Under the pieces are notes generated by a model. The model made no database searches, was not told the origin of the DNA, and saw nothing but the letters and a program-made list of their open reading frames with translations. From contig NZ_CP104207.1 of the NCBI RefSeq assembly GCF_025244705.1, positions 2,046,001 through 2,110,000 on the forward strand: a stretch of 64,000 nt of DNA. The letters are read 5' to 3'. Of the stretch, positions 26,423 through 37,493 are shown one piece after another; within the stretch, counting starts at the first letter, position 1, and each line of letters begins with the position of its first letter. Origin of the DNA: Sphingopyxis sp. PET50. Lineage in GTDB: Bacteria; Pseudomonadota; Alphaproteobacteria; Sphingomonadales; Sphingomonadaceae. The position numbers and the translations under genes are program-made.

Positions 26423-27360
26423 TCCATCTCGCCCCGGTCACGGCGCAGCTGATACCATTTCTGCACATTGGCATTATGTTCCGACAGCGTGCGCGCGAAG
26501 ATATGGCCGCCGTCGCCCTTGGCGACGAAGAAAAGATAGTCGTTCGCCTCGGGGTCGAGCGCCGCGGCGATCGAGGCCTTGCCGGGGTTGGCGATCGGCC
26601 CCTTGGGCAGGCCCGTCATGGCATAGGTATTATAGTCGTTCACCGCCTGGATTTCGGAGCGCAGGATGCGGCGGCCGAGCGGCTTGCCCCTGGTGATCGG
26701 GTAGATGATCGTGGGGTCGGCTTGGAGCTTCATGCCGACGCCGAGGCGGTTGGTGTAGACCCCCGCGACGGTGCGGCGTTCGGCGGCGACGCCGGTTTCC
26801 TTTTCGATGATCGACGCCAGCGTGATCGCCTCGTTGCGGTCCCTGGCGGCGCTGCGCGGGCTGCGCTTTTTCCACAGCTCGTCGAAGGCCTTGTCCATCG
26901 CCGCCTGCATCCGTTTCACGACCGCAGCGCGGCTTTCGCCGGTGGTGAAGGCATAGCTGTCGGGCAGGATGCTGCCCTCGGCCAGCACGGGAATCTCGCC
27001 GGTCAGCCGCTTTTCGGCCATCAGCCGGTCCCAGACCATGATCGAGGGCATGCCCTCCGGAATCATCACCAGCCGCTGGATCGTCTTGCCCGACTGGAAG
27101 AGTTTCAGGATGTCGCCGGCATCCATCCCCTTTTCGATCCGGTACTCGCCGGGCTTGATGGGGTCGCTCGAGCCGAAGAAGCGTGCCTCGTTGCGGAAAT
27201 CCGCGGCCGAGACGATGCCGGCCTCTTCGAGAATCTCGCCCGCTCTGGCGATGCTCGCGCCCTGCGGGATCACGACCTCGGCATCCTTCGGCGCGCCGCC
27301 CGAGCAGGCGGCGAGCGACAAGGCGAGGATGACGATCGTCAGCCAGCGGAACAAATGCAC
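26419..27360 (-). CDS. mltG: Endolytic murein transglycosylase MltG
   Basis: 313 residues. It cleaves nascent glycan strands at the inner membrane and sets their length. The YceG domain shows ILPDSYAFTTGES, the catalytic Glu motif LASIIEKETG, GVYTNRLGVGMKLQADPTIIY and YNTYAMTGLPKGPIANPG. Start is GTG 27360; the N-terminus (WLTIVILALSLAACSG) contains a lipobox-like LAAC, whereas most MltGs have a plain membrane anchor. It lies after acpP-fabF, the usual alphaproteobacterial order. Confidence 0.94.
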   Translation of the reverse strand: MHLFRWLTIVILALSLAACSGGAPKDAEVVIPQGASIARAGEILEEAGIVSAADFRNEARFFGSSDPIKPGEYRIEKGMDAGDILKLFQSGKTIQRLVMIPEGMPSIMVWDRLMAEKRLTGEIPVLAEGSILPDSYAFTTGESRAAVVKRMQAAMDKAFDELWKKRSPRSAARDRNEAITLASIIEKETGVAAERRTVAGVYTNRLGVGMKLQADPTIIYPITRGKPLGRRILRSEIQAVNDYNTYAMTGLPKGPIANPGKASIAAALDPEANDYLFFVAKGDGGHIFARTLSEHNANVQKWYQLRRDRGEME

Positions 27361-27523
27361 CCGATTCTCTCCAACGCCGCGCCTTAAAGAGACAAAAGAT
27401 ACGGTCGCACCGACCGAAACTGTCTCCTTTGTCGCCTTAACACCGGTCCTCCGGCAGGTCGTGTCGAGGGGTAAAGCATGGCGGGATAATGTAGGAAAGA
27501 GGTTTTACGGCATTCCCGTAAAC

Positions 27524-27600
27524 CGTCATTGCGAGCGAAGCGAAGCCATCCAGGACAGTGTAAATACGCTCTGGATGGCTTCGCTTCGCTCGCAATGACG
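27524..27600. repeat. Palindromic intergenic repeat, family B (CGTCATTGCGAGC type)
   Basis: Near-perfect inverted repeat: CGTCATTGCGAGCGAAGCGA at the left and its complement at the right, with CATCCAG/CTGGATG inner arms and a short AT-rich centre. It fills most of the fabF-mltG gap. The rest of that gap (27361-27523) shows no gene. Confidence 0.92.
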
Positions 27601-27607
27601 AAGGGAT

Positions 27608-28867
27608 TCAGTCCACCGCCTTGACGATCAGGCTGGCATTGGTGCCGCCGAAACCGAAGCTGTTGTTCAGCGCCGCCTTGACCTTGCGCTTCTTCGCGAC
27701 CTTGGGGACCAGATCGGCGCCCTCGGTGCCCTCGTCGGGATTGTCGAGGTTCAGCGTCGGCGGCACCACCTGGTCGCGGATCGCGAGGATGCAGAAGATC
27801 GTCTCGACCGCGCCCGCGCCGCCGAGCAGATGGCCGATCGCCGACTTGGTCGAACTCATCGACACATTGGCCATCGCGTCGCCGAACAGCCGCTTCACCG
27901 CGCCGAGCTCGATCGTGTCGGCCATCGTCGAGGTGCCGTGCGCGTTGATATAGTCGATGTCGGCGGGGGTCATGCCCGCCTTCTTGAGCGCCGCCTGCAT
28001 CGAGCGATAGGCGCCGTCCATTTCGGGGTCGGGCGCGGTGACGTGATAGGCGTCGCCCGACAGGCCGTAACCGACGACCTCGGCGTAAATCTTGGCGCCG
28101 CGCGCCTTGGCATGCTCATATTCCTCGAGCACGACGACGCCCGCGCCCTCGCCCATCACGAAGCCGTCGCGGTCCTTGTCATAGGGGCGGCTGGCCTGCT
28201 CGGGGCGGTCGTTGTAGGTCATGTTGAGCGCGCGCGCCTGCGCGAAGCCCGCGATGCCGATCGGGCAGATCGTCGCCTCGGCGCCGCCCGCAAGCATGAT
28301 GTCGGCATCGTCGTCGCGGATCATCCGCGCCGCGTCGCCGATCGAATGCGCGCCGGTCGAGCAGGCGGTGACGACCGCATGGTTCGGGCCCTTCAGTCCA
28401 TATTTGATGCTGACCTGGCCCGAGATCAGGTTGATCAGGCGGCCGTGGACGAAGTGCGGCGAAACGCGGCCCGGCCCCTTTTCAGCGAGCAACAGGCTCT
28501 CGCTCTCGATGCCCGGCAGGCCGCCGATGCCCGAGCCGATCGACACGCCGGCGCGCAGCTTCTGCTCCTCGGTCAGTTCGGCGAGGCCCGCATCCTCGAG
28601 CGCCTGTCCGGCGGCGTCGATGCCATAGATGATGAAGGGATCGACCTGGCGCTGCACCTTGTGGTCGACGCGCTTGCCGGGGTCGAAGCCATATTCATGG
28701 TTCGTCGGCTTCACCTCGCAGGCGATGGTGCATTTCTGGTCCGACGCGTCGAAATGGGTGATCGTCCCCGCGCCGGATTTGCCGGCGATCAGATTGGCCC
28801 ATGTGGTTTCGACGTCGCCGCCCAGCGGCGTCACCAAACCCAAACCCGTCACCACAACCCGGCGCAT
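27608..28867 (-). CDS. fabF: Beta-ketoacyl-ACP synthase II
   Basis: 419 residues; elongates acyl-ACP with malonyl-ACP. The catalytic triad is visible: Cys169 in VVTACSTGAH, His in INAHGTSTMADT, and His in STKSAIGHLLGGAGA; the glycine-rich end is NNSFGFGGTNASL. Start MRRVVVTG at 28867 is preferred over ATG 28873 because of the GGA spacing. It is downstream of acpP, separated by a strong terminator. Confidence 0.97.
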   Translation of the reverse strand: MRRVVVTGLGLVTPLGGDVETTWANLIAGKSGAGTITHFDASDQKCTIACEVKPTNHEYGFDPGKRVDHKVQRQVDPFIIYGIDAAGQALEDAGLAELTEEQKLRAGVSIGSGIGGLPGIESESLLLAEKGPGRVSPHFVHGRLINLISGQVSIKYGLKGPNHAVVTACSTGAHSIGDAARMIRDDDADIMLAGGAEATICPIGIAGFAQARALNMTYNDRPEQASRPYDKDRDGFVMGEGAGVVVLEEYEHAKARGAKIYAEVVGYGLSGDAYHVTAPDPEMDGAYRSMQAALKKAGMTPADIDYINAHGTSTMADTIELGAVKRLFGDAMANVSMSSTKSAIGHLLGGAGAVETIFCILAIRDQVVPPTLNLDNPDEGTEGADLVPKVAKKRKVKAALNNSFGFGGTNASLIVKAVD

Positions 28868-28948
28868 AATCATTCCTTTCGTCGGTCCCCGTCCCCGCGG
28901 GAGGCCGCATCATTTGACCCGGCGCGCTTCTAGAGGAGCCGCGCGCAT

Positions 28949-28996
28949 AAAAAAAGCTTCCCGGTCGCTGCGCGCAGGCGCTCGAGACCGGGAAGC
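28949..28996 (-). terminator. Rho-independent terminator between acpP and fabF
   Basis: Minus-strand stem GCTTCCCGGTC / GACCGGGAAGC (28956-28966 and 28986-28996) followed by seven T (A run at 28949-28955). It probably lets acpP be made in excess of fabF by partial read-through. Confidence 0.9.
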
Positions 28997-29049
28997 CGGA
29001 AATCATGGGCGGCGTCGCCGCCGCATCCGGCAACGCCGGACAGGCCGTG

Positions 29050-29286
29050 TCAGCCCTTGTTCGCTTCGATATAGTCGATCGCGTCCTTGACGGTGGCGAT
29101 CTTTTCCGCCGCGTCATCGGGGATTTCGACGCCGAATTCTTCCTCGAACGCCATCACCAGTTCGACGATGTCGAGGCTGTCGGCGCCCAGATCGTCGATG
29201 AAGCTCGCTTCCTCGGTGACCTTTTCGGCTTCGACGCCCAGATGTTCGACGACGATCTTCTTAACCTTTTCGGCCGAATCGCTCAT
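29050..29286 (-). CDS. acpP: Acyl carrier protein
   Basis: 78 residues, acidic. The phosphopantetheine attachment motif is [18 protein letters not shown] with Ser37. ATG 29286 has AGGA about 7 nt upstream. It is first of the acpP-fabF-mltG group. Confidence 0.98.
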   Translation of the reverse strand: MSDSAEKVKKIVVEHLGVEAEKVTEEASFIDDLGADSLDIVELVMAFEEEFGVEIPDDAAEKIATVKDAIDYIEANKG

Positions 29287-29331
29287 GCACAATTCCTTTT
29301 TCTGACTATGGCGTGAATGTTGGGATTTGCC

Positions 29332-30531
29332 CTAGTGCGCGGTGGCTGGGCTGGCAAGAGGGCTGGCATCGGCCGTCCGGCGCAGCGCCGCATCGACCAG
29401 CCGTTCCTCGGCGGCACTATAAGCCGAACGCTCCCCCTTCTCTCCCTCCGGCACCTGGGTGGTGAAATAGGCAATGCCTTGCCCGCGTTCAAGGTCGAAC
29501 CACAGCCCCGACCGCAGGCCATAGGCGTCGCCCGAATGGCCGAGCCGCAGCCGCCCGTCGCCGAACAGATCGTCGCGGCACGCCGGACCGGCGAGCGCCG
29601 GGCCGCCCGTGCTGTGCATCGCGAGGCCATATTCGCAGAAGAATCCGCCGGTCCCCTCGCCGCTCGCGGGATGCACCGGCGCCATCGCCTCCAGCCGCGC
29701 GAGGCTGTCCGGCGTCAGGAATCCGTCGCCGCGGCGCAGCAGCATCACGCCGATACGCGCGAGGCCGTTGGCGGAAATGCGCAAGCCGCCCTGCGGGCTG
29801 AACCCCGCGCCGTGCCGGCCAAGGCGATAGGTGGAAAGGTCGCAGCTGCCGTCGGCCGCAGGCACCACCGGACAGGCAGGGCGGCGCCCTTTCAGATCGT
29901 CGCGCTGGACGCCGCCGTCGGCGCCATACAGCACCACCGCGCGCGCCACCGCCGCGTCGCTGCATGTCGTCCAGTTGAAGCAGGCGTCGAGCGTCAGCGG
30001 CGAAAAGACCAGCCGTGCCATCGCCCGGTCGAACCGCTCGCCGGTCGCCGCCTCGATCACCGCCGCGACCACCGGATAGTTGAGATTGGCATAGGCGAAA
30101 TCGCCGCCGGGCGGCCGCGCGAGGTCCCAGGCCCGCGGATCCCTCAGCACCGCCTCCAGATCGGTGCCGAGCGGGAGGGCATAGTCTACAGCGTCGGTCA
30201 GCCCCGCGCGGTGCCCGAGCAATTGCGCCAGCGTCACCGGCGTGTCGGGATGCCCCGGGGCGCGTAGCCGCCAGCCGAGATAGTCCGACACATCGCGGTC
30301 GAGATCGAGCGCCCCCGCCTCGACCAGCCGCATCACCCCCAGCGCGACGACCAGTTTGGAAATCGAGGCGATCCGCGCGGGATCGTCGGCGGTCAGCATC
30401 CACCCCGCGTCGCGGTCCGCCATGCCCTCGACGACGCGCGTCTCGACCCTGCCCTCGCGGTCGAACGCCACCGCGACCGAAGCGGGCGGCGGCGCGGCGG
30501 CCAGCGTCAGGGCGGCGAGCGGGGTCAGCAT
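29332..30531 (-). CDS. Beta-lactamase-related serine hydrolase
   Basis: 399 residues, class C beta-lactamase/DD-peptidase/esterase-VIII fold. A short hydrophobic N-terminus (LTPLAALTLAAAPPP) may be a signal peptide. The nucleophile motif SISK (SxxK), YANLNY (YxN) and HSGDAYG (in place of KTG) are visible. It ends 45 nt before acpP, so the acpP promoter probably lies in its 3' end. True beta-lactamase activity should not be assumed. Confidence 0.88.
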   Translation of the reverse strand: MLTPLAALTLAAAPPPASVAVAFDREGRVETRVVEGMADRDAGWMLTADDPARIASISKLVVALGVMRLVEAGALDLDRDVSDYLGWRLRAPGHPDTPVTLAQLLGHRAGLTDAVDYALPLGTDLEAVLRDPRAWDLARPPGGDFAYANLNYPVVAAVIEAATGERFDRAMARLVFSPLTLDACFNWTTCSDAAVARAVVLYGADGGVQRDDLKGRRPACPVVPAADGSCDLSTYRLGRHGAGFSPQGGLRISANGLARIGVMLLRRGDGFLTPDSLARLEAMAPVHPASGEGTGGFFCEYGLAMHSTGGPALAGPACRDDLFGDGRLRLGHSGDAYGLRSGLWFDLERGQGIAYFTTQVPEGEKGERSAYSAAEERLVDAALRRTADASPLASPATAH

Positions 30532-30562
30532 CGCGCGATCCTGTTCGCCGCGCCCCCCGCTG

Positions 30563-32370
30563 TCAATTGGCGGGGCTGGCTCCGGCGGCTGCGGACGGCG
30601 GCCCGACGACGCCCGATTCGCGCAGCGCCGCCGACGCCCGCGCGATCACGGCGGGCGTGATCATGAACTGGCGCAACACCACTTCGGGCGGCGCGTTCGC
30701 GGGCTGGCGGGTGTAGGCGAGCAGGCGGCGCCACAGCGCGCGTCCTTCGTCCAACCGGCCCATTCGCGCCAGCACGACCGACCGCACCATCATATATTGC
30801 GGTTCCAGGTTGCTCGGCGACGGCATGCGGTCGAGCAACGCCAGCGCCTCGGCCTGCTCGCCGCGCTGCGAGCGCAGAAAGGCCAAAGTCACTGCGGGCA
30901 CCCCGGCGTGCGAGTCGTCGAGCAGCACCGACCGCGTGAGCAGCGCCTCGCCCTCGGCGGCAAGCCCGCAGGATGTTTTGAACAGCCCCATGAATCCGGC
31001 CATGTCGGGATCATAGGGGTTGAGCTCGACCGCAGCATTGCCCATCGCGACGCCGCGCTCGCAATTGCCCGCATAGAAATGCGCCCGCGCCATCGCGAAT
31101 ATGCCCGCCGCGCTGTTGGGGGCCGCGTCATAGGCGCGCCCGGCAAACGCCTGCGCCTCGGCAAAAGCTTCCCGCCCCTTGGGGGTCGCGCGCAATTGCT
31201 GCCAGTCGCCGAAACGGAGCAGAGCCAGCGCTCCCAGCGGCACCGGGTCCCCCGGCATGTCGACCAGCGAGGCGCGCAGGCAGGTGTCGACACGCCGCGC
31301 GGTTTCGGGATTGCGCATCTGCCGCAGCCGGTTGAACTGCGCGAGGCACGGGAAACCCGGGGCATAATTGTCGGGCTGGCGCTGCAACTGGTCGCGCACG
31401 ATGACGCCATAGTCGCCCGCCATCTGCGCGATCGCGGGTTCGAGCCCCCGAAACTCGGGAATATCCTCGTCGCTCAGCCGGATCTGCTGCGACCAGATCG
31501 CGCGGTCGTCGGACACGCGGTTGAGCACCAGCGTGACGTCGGCGGCGCCCTCGGTCGTGCGGACGAGCGAAGCGTCGAGCCGATAGTCGGCGGGCGTGCT
31601 TCGCGCCGCGGCGCCGGGCCGCGCGGCCGACAACAGCTGCACCAGTTCGAAACGCCGCAGCCCGTCGCGCAGCTTGCCGTCGAGCGCACGCGCCATCGCA
31701 CGCGACGGCCCGGTGTCGTCGGCAGCAACATTGCTCATCTCGATCGCCGGCATCGCGACGAAATCCTCGCCCAGCAGGCGCCCGTCCGACCGCGCGAACC
31801 ACCAGCCCGCGAATGCCGCGAGCATCAGCGCCGCCACAAAGCCCAGCCAAGGCCAGATGCCGCGCGGCGCGGCGCGCGGCGGTCTGCGCCGCGGTCGGCG
31901 TCCGCGGCCCCGCGTTCGCCGCCGATCCGCCGGAAGCCGCCTCGGCACGATCCTCATGCCCGGCCCCCGCAGCCTCGGCGGTCCTGGAACTCGGCGGCGC
32001 GGTGCGATGCTGTACGACGATCTCGTAGCTGCCTTGCGGCACCCGCAGACGGTGCAGCCATGGCGTCTCGGCATAATAGCGGTCGAGCAGGTTGCGCAGC
32101 CGGCCGACCATGACACGCGGATAGCTGTCGATCGCGGGATCGAAATCGGCACTGCGGCCCAGCGCTTCGGTCGCGATGGCATAGGCCTTGGGCGCGGTGC
32201 GATTGCCCTGCAACCGATGGTCGGCCAGATATTGCAGCAGCCGGGTCAGCACCGGCGAACGTAAGAACAGCGGCGAGATCGAGCAGGCGCGCGAGTTCCG
32301 CCGCGACGATCTCGCTTTCGGCGGCATCGGGGCCGGTATTCTGGTCAGGGCTTACGCTCGTGCGGTCCAT
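30563..32370 (-). CDS. Membrane-anchored regulator with N-terminal DNA-binding-like domain and TPR region (two frameshifts)
   Basis: About 600 residues once joined. The N-terminal domain (PVLTRLLQYLADHRLQG, KAYAIATEALGR, FDPAIDSYPRVMVGRLRNLL) is the type found at the front of proteobacterial adenylate-cyclase/TPR regulators. It is followed by an Ala/Arg-rich linker, one membrane helix (WPWLGFVAALMLAAFAGWWF) and a C-terminal helical TPR-like region (GIFAMARAHFYAGNCERGVA, LLDRMPSPSNLEPQYMMV). Frames change near 32285 and near 31880. Start 32370 (MDRTSVSPD) follows GGGGGTAGC. Effector and targets unknown. Confidence 0.7.
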
Positions 32371-32852
32371 GCTACCCCCAAATGCCCCGGCGGGGGCCAC
32401 GGCGCGGTAGATACGCCAATAACCGAGTGCGACCAGCCGTTGTTACTTCCATGTAACGGTAACAACAAAGGGCGGTTTTATAACATAAAATTGCGCCGGA
32501 CCCAAGAGCGCGGGCAAAAAGCCGAAACGAGGTTAAAATTTCCTTAGCGAATTGCAACAACCCGCTACGTGACCCGATGTAACTCAACGACTTGTCCCAT
32601 TTCGGTCATTCTGTGATGGTGGTGACGTCCCCTATGACGTTGCCGTCTGGCCCGGGCCTTGCCCGGGAAGACGAATTGAGGCCGATGAATCGATAGGTGC
32701 GAGCTGGTCCCTGGCATCCATCGCATGATTTGCCGGCTTCATACACAGCGACTTCGCCGGGCGGCGAAATGGCCCCACCCTTTTCGCCGCCCGGCAAGTC
32801 CATCCGTCCCTTGCCGCCCAAACATCGGGCGCCCCTGTCCGGCGCGCCATCT
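32371..32852. other. Intergenic region with two inverted repeats, no gene seen
   Basis: TTGTTAC at 32438-32444 and GTAACAA at 32457-32463 form an inverted repeat about 70 bp before the TPR regulator, a possible operator. A 16-bp stem (32754-32769 with 32782-32797, TCGCCGGGCGGCGAAA) lies after the VOC fusion gene and may end its transcript, though no T run follows. The AT-rich segment around 32475-32540 could hold promoters; nothing there looks coding. Confidence 0.5.
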
Positions 32853-33840
32853 TCATCGCTTGTGCCGCGCATAGAGGCGAAGCGCCAGCGCGGCAAGGAA
32901 GAGCGGCGCCAGAACCCGGCCTTCGACATGATAGGCGGGGTCGGCGTGGATCGCGCGGCTCGTGTAGCTGATGACGAAGATCAGCCAGACATAATGGATG
33001 CCGATGCGGTGCAGCCATGTCCACCACCGCCCCAACAGCCGCTGCGACGCGTCGTTCGACGTCAGCGCCATCAGATAGATCAGCAAATAGGCCAGCCCAC
33101 CGCCGACCAGCGTCGACACCGGGCGCGGGCGGAAGACGATGATGTTCACCAGCAGCGCGGCGAGATGGATCGAATGCGCGAGCGCGAAGCCGAGCCCCCA
33201 TTGACGCCGCCGCTTGAGCAAGGCCGCGGTGACCGGCCCCGGCCACAGCCGCCAAAGGCTGGAAGCCAGATAGGCGACAAGGAAGACCGGCGCCGCGGTC
33301 CGCGCCGTCCAGCGCGCGGCGAGGAGCGCCTGCTGCGGCGGCCCCTCTCCGGCGAGCAGCGCCGCGGCGACCGCGACCAGCCCTGCCGCGAGTCCCGCAA
33401 GCAGCGGCGTCCGGCGCCGGTCGAGCCAGGCGGCGCTCAGGCCGAGCCCGATCCGGAACGCGCAAAGCTTGTTGCCGTCGGGATCGCGGAAATAGGCGGC
33501 ATAAAAGGCCTGCGCGCCTTCCTCGCCGCGCACGCCCGGCGGCCCCTCGCACGTCCCGCCGAGTTCGAGCGCCCTGGCGTGCAGCGCATCGACCTTGGTC
33601 CGTTCGTCGACGGCGATCGCCGCCATGTGGCCGTTGCCCCGATCGGTGGGCTTGGCCGTCATAGGGCCGCGTCACCGCGATCCCCGGCTGGCCCCAGCCG
33701 GTGCCATAGAGGGTAAAACCGTTCGCTTCGGTATCCGAACTGCGCATCAGCTCGGTGGCACCGATCGTCCCGAGCAGCGCGGAATAAAATCCGCGCGCCC
33801 GGTCGATGTCGTCGGTGCCCATGGTCACATAACCCAGCAC
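32853..33840 (-). CDS. VOC (glyoxalase-like) domain fused to ferric-reductase-like membrane domain (one frameshift)
   Basis: About 329 residues. Residues 1-~130 are a VOC domain (VLGYVTMGTDDIDRARGFYS, GHMAAIAVD, YFRDPDGNKLCAFRIG). From about 135 on there are several membrane helices with His pairs typical of heme-binding ferric-reductase-like domains (LAHSIHLAALLVN; WTWLHRIGIHYVWLIF). One extra base at 33663 (CGGCCC[T]ATGACG) interrupts the VOC part. No in-frame ATG, GTG or TTG separates the two domains, so they read as one protein. A second indel hiding a stop and start cannot be excluded in this indel-rich sequence. Confidence 0.6.
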
Positions 33841-33853
33841 CTTGTGGGCCCGG

Positions 33854-34420
33854 TCAGCTCTTGGCGGCAGGTGTGGGCGGCGTGATGTCACCCGGACCGC
33901 ACTCGCCCTTGCGCGCGCTGGTCACGCGCATGACGATCGTGCCTTCCTCGCTGCCGTCGGCCTTGAGCGCGGTCATCGTCATCGTCACGTCCTGCGCCGT
34001 CGCATCGCTCGTGCCCTTGGCCGCGATCTTCATATTGCCGCCAGCCCCCTTGCAGGTCGTGGCGAAATCGACGGAGGTGCCGCTGTTATTCTCTTCATCG
34101 ATCGTGCAGTCGCGGCCCTGCGCGCCCATGTTCGACATTTTCGTGGCGATATCTTCCTTCGCCGCCGCTTCGGGGGTCAGGCAGACGCTGATGCCGCTCA
34201 TGCCGGCGAACATCTGGTTCATCTGGTCCTTGGCATTGGCCGGAACGCCCTCACCCTTGATATCGACCACCTCGATCTTCGAGGTCCAGCTTCCCGGCTG
34301 CGGCTTGACGGCGGGTTCGTTCGACGCAGCTTTGCCGGTTTTTCCGTCGGTGGCGGCCTTGTCGCCGCATGCCGCGAGAACGAGGCTGCTGGCGATCGCG
34401 AGCATCAGAGTCTTTTTCAT
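33854..34420 (-). CDS. DUF3617-family lipoprotein
   Basis: 188 residues with a lipoprotein signal ([15 protein letters not shown]). The mature part has [30 protein letters not shown] and cysteines in [16 protein letters not shown] and GECGPG, typical of DUF3617. It is divergent from uvrB with about 60 bp between. Function unknown. Confidence 0.85.
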   Translation of the reverse strand: MKKTLMLAIASSLVLAACGDKAATDGKTGKAASNEPAVKPQPGSWTSKIEVVDIKGEGVPANAKDQMNQMFAGMSGISVCLTPEAAAKEDIATKMSNMGAQGRDCTIDEENNSGTSVDFATTCKGAGGNMKIAAKGTSDATAQDVTMTMTALKADGSEEGTIVMRVTSARKGECGPGDITPPTPAAKS

Positions 34421-34479
34421 GGCTTCTCCCCTGCCGAGTCCGATTGTGGACGGGCGGCATCCTCACCATATTGGCGGCG

Positions 34480-36666
<2,187 letters not shown>

Positions 36667-36767
36667 ACGCGTCCGTTTCGGACAAGTCGAAGGCCTCGCC
36701 ATCTAGCTGACGGCGGTAACAGCCGCCAAAATCCCATGGCACGCGATCCGCGAAAGGATGATCGCCC

Positions 36768-37134
36768 GTGGACGAGCCAATTGACAATCCGCCACCTGTC
36801 CTGTATGAAGGACAGGCTATTCAAATCGTTCGGACGACGCAGTTCGACAAGTGGCTTCTTACGTTGCGGGATCGGCTGGCGAAATCCCGCATCGTCGATC
36901 GCCTGGACCGGCTGGCATTTGGCCATGTCGGAGACGCGAAGTCCGTCGGCGACGGCATATATGAATTGCGCTTTGCCTTCGGCCCCGGATATCGAGATCT
37001 ATTTCATGTGGCAACGTGACAGGTTGGTTCTGCTGTTGTCGGGCGGAGACAAGGATAGCCAGGCACGCGACATCGCGCGAGCGAAGATGCTAGCAAAGGA
37101 AGCAAATGATGGGTTTGAAGACACTGCCCTTTGA
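36768..37134 (+). CDS. RelE/HigB-like toxin of a type II toxin-antitoxin pair (one frameshift)
   Basis: About 122 residues when joined. The N-terminal part has TTQFDKWLLTLRDRLAKSRI and GDAKSVGDGIYELRFAFGPGYR; the C-terminal part continues in another frame as IYFMWQRDRLVLLLSGGDK and DIARAKMLAKE, the usual addiction-module killer pattern (ribosome-dependent RNase fold). The frame change is near 36988. As written the toxin would end early at 37019. It overlaps the antitoxin gene by 29 bp. Confidence 0.82.
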
Positions 37135-37399
37135 CCCGGCCGACTATCTCGAAACCGCCGAGGACATCCGATATTATCTGGAAGCGGCGATGGAAGGGAA
37201 TGACGCGAAACATATTGCCCGCGCGCTCGGTACCGTCGCCCGCTCGAAGGGGATGACCGAAATCGCGCGTCAGACCGGGCTGGGCCGTCAGGCACTTTAC
37301 GCCGCCTTGTCCGAAAACGGCAATCCGACGCTTCAGACTTTGACCGCCGTACTCGATGCGCTGGGCCTGCAATTGACGGTCCGGCCCAAGGCCGCCTGA
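37106..37399 (+). CDS. HigA-like antitoxin with XRE-type HTH
   Basis: 97 residues. Begins LKTLPFDPADYLETAEDIRYYLEAA and carries a helix-turn-helix GMTEIARQTGLGRQALYAAL followed by PTLQTLTAVLDALGLQL, the standard addiction-module antidote layout. AAGGA precedes ATG 37106. It binds and neutralises the neighbouring toxin and represses the pair in known systems. Confidence 0.9.
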   Translation: MMGLKTLPFDPADYLETAEDIRYYLEAAMEGNDAKHIARALGTVARSKGMTEIARQTGLGRQALYAALSENGNPTLQTLTAVLDALGLQLTVRPKAA

Positions 37400-37493
37400 C
37401 CCTTCGACAAATGGCGGCCGGGTGCCGACCAGCGGCCTTGCCCCCTCCCCGCGCCCGGATTAGCGTCCGCGCTCCAACCGGGGAGAAACATCC

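Noticed and set aside
32606..32929. Small gene on the minus strand after the VOC fusion
   Set aside because: It overlaps the fusion gene's 3' end in another frame, crosses a long hairpin and shows no recognisable protein features or ribosome site.
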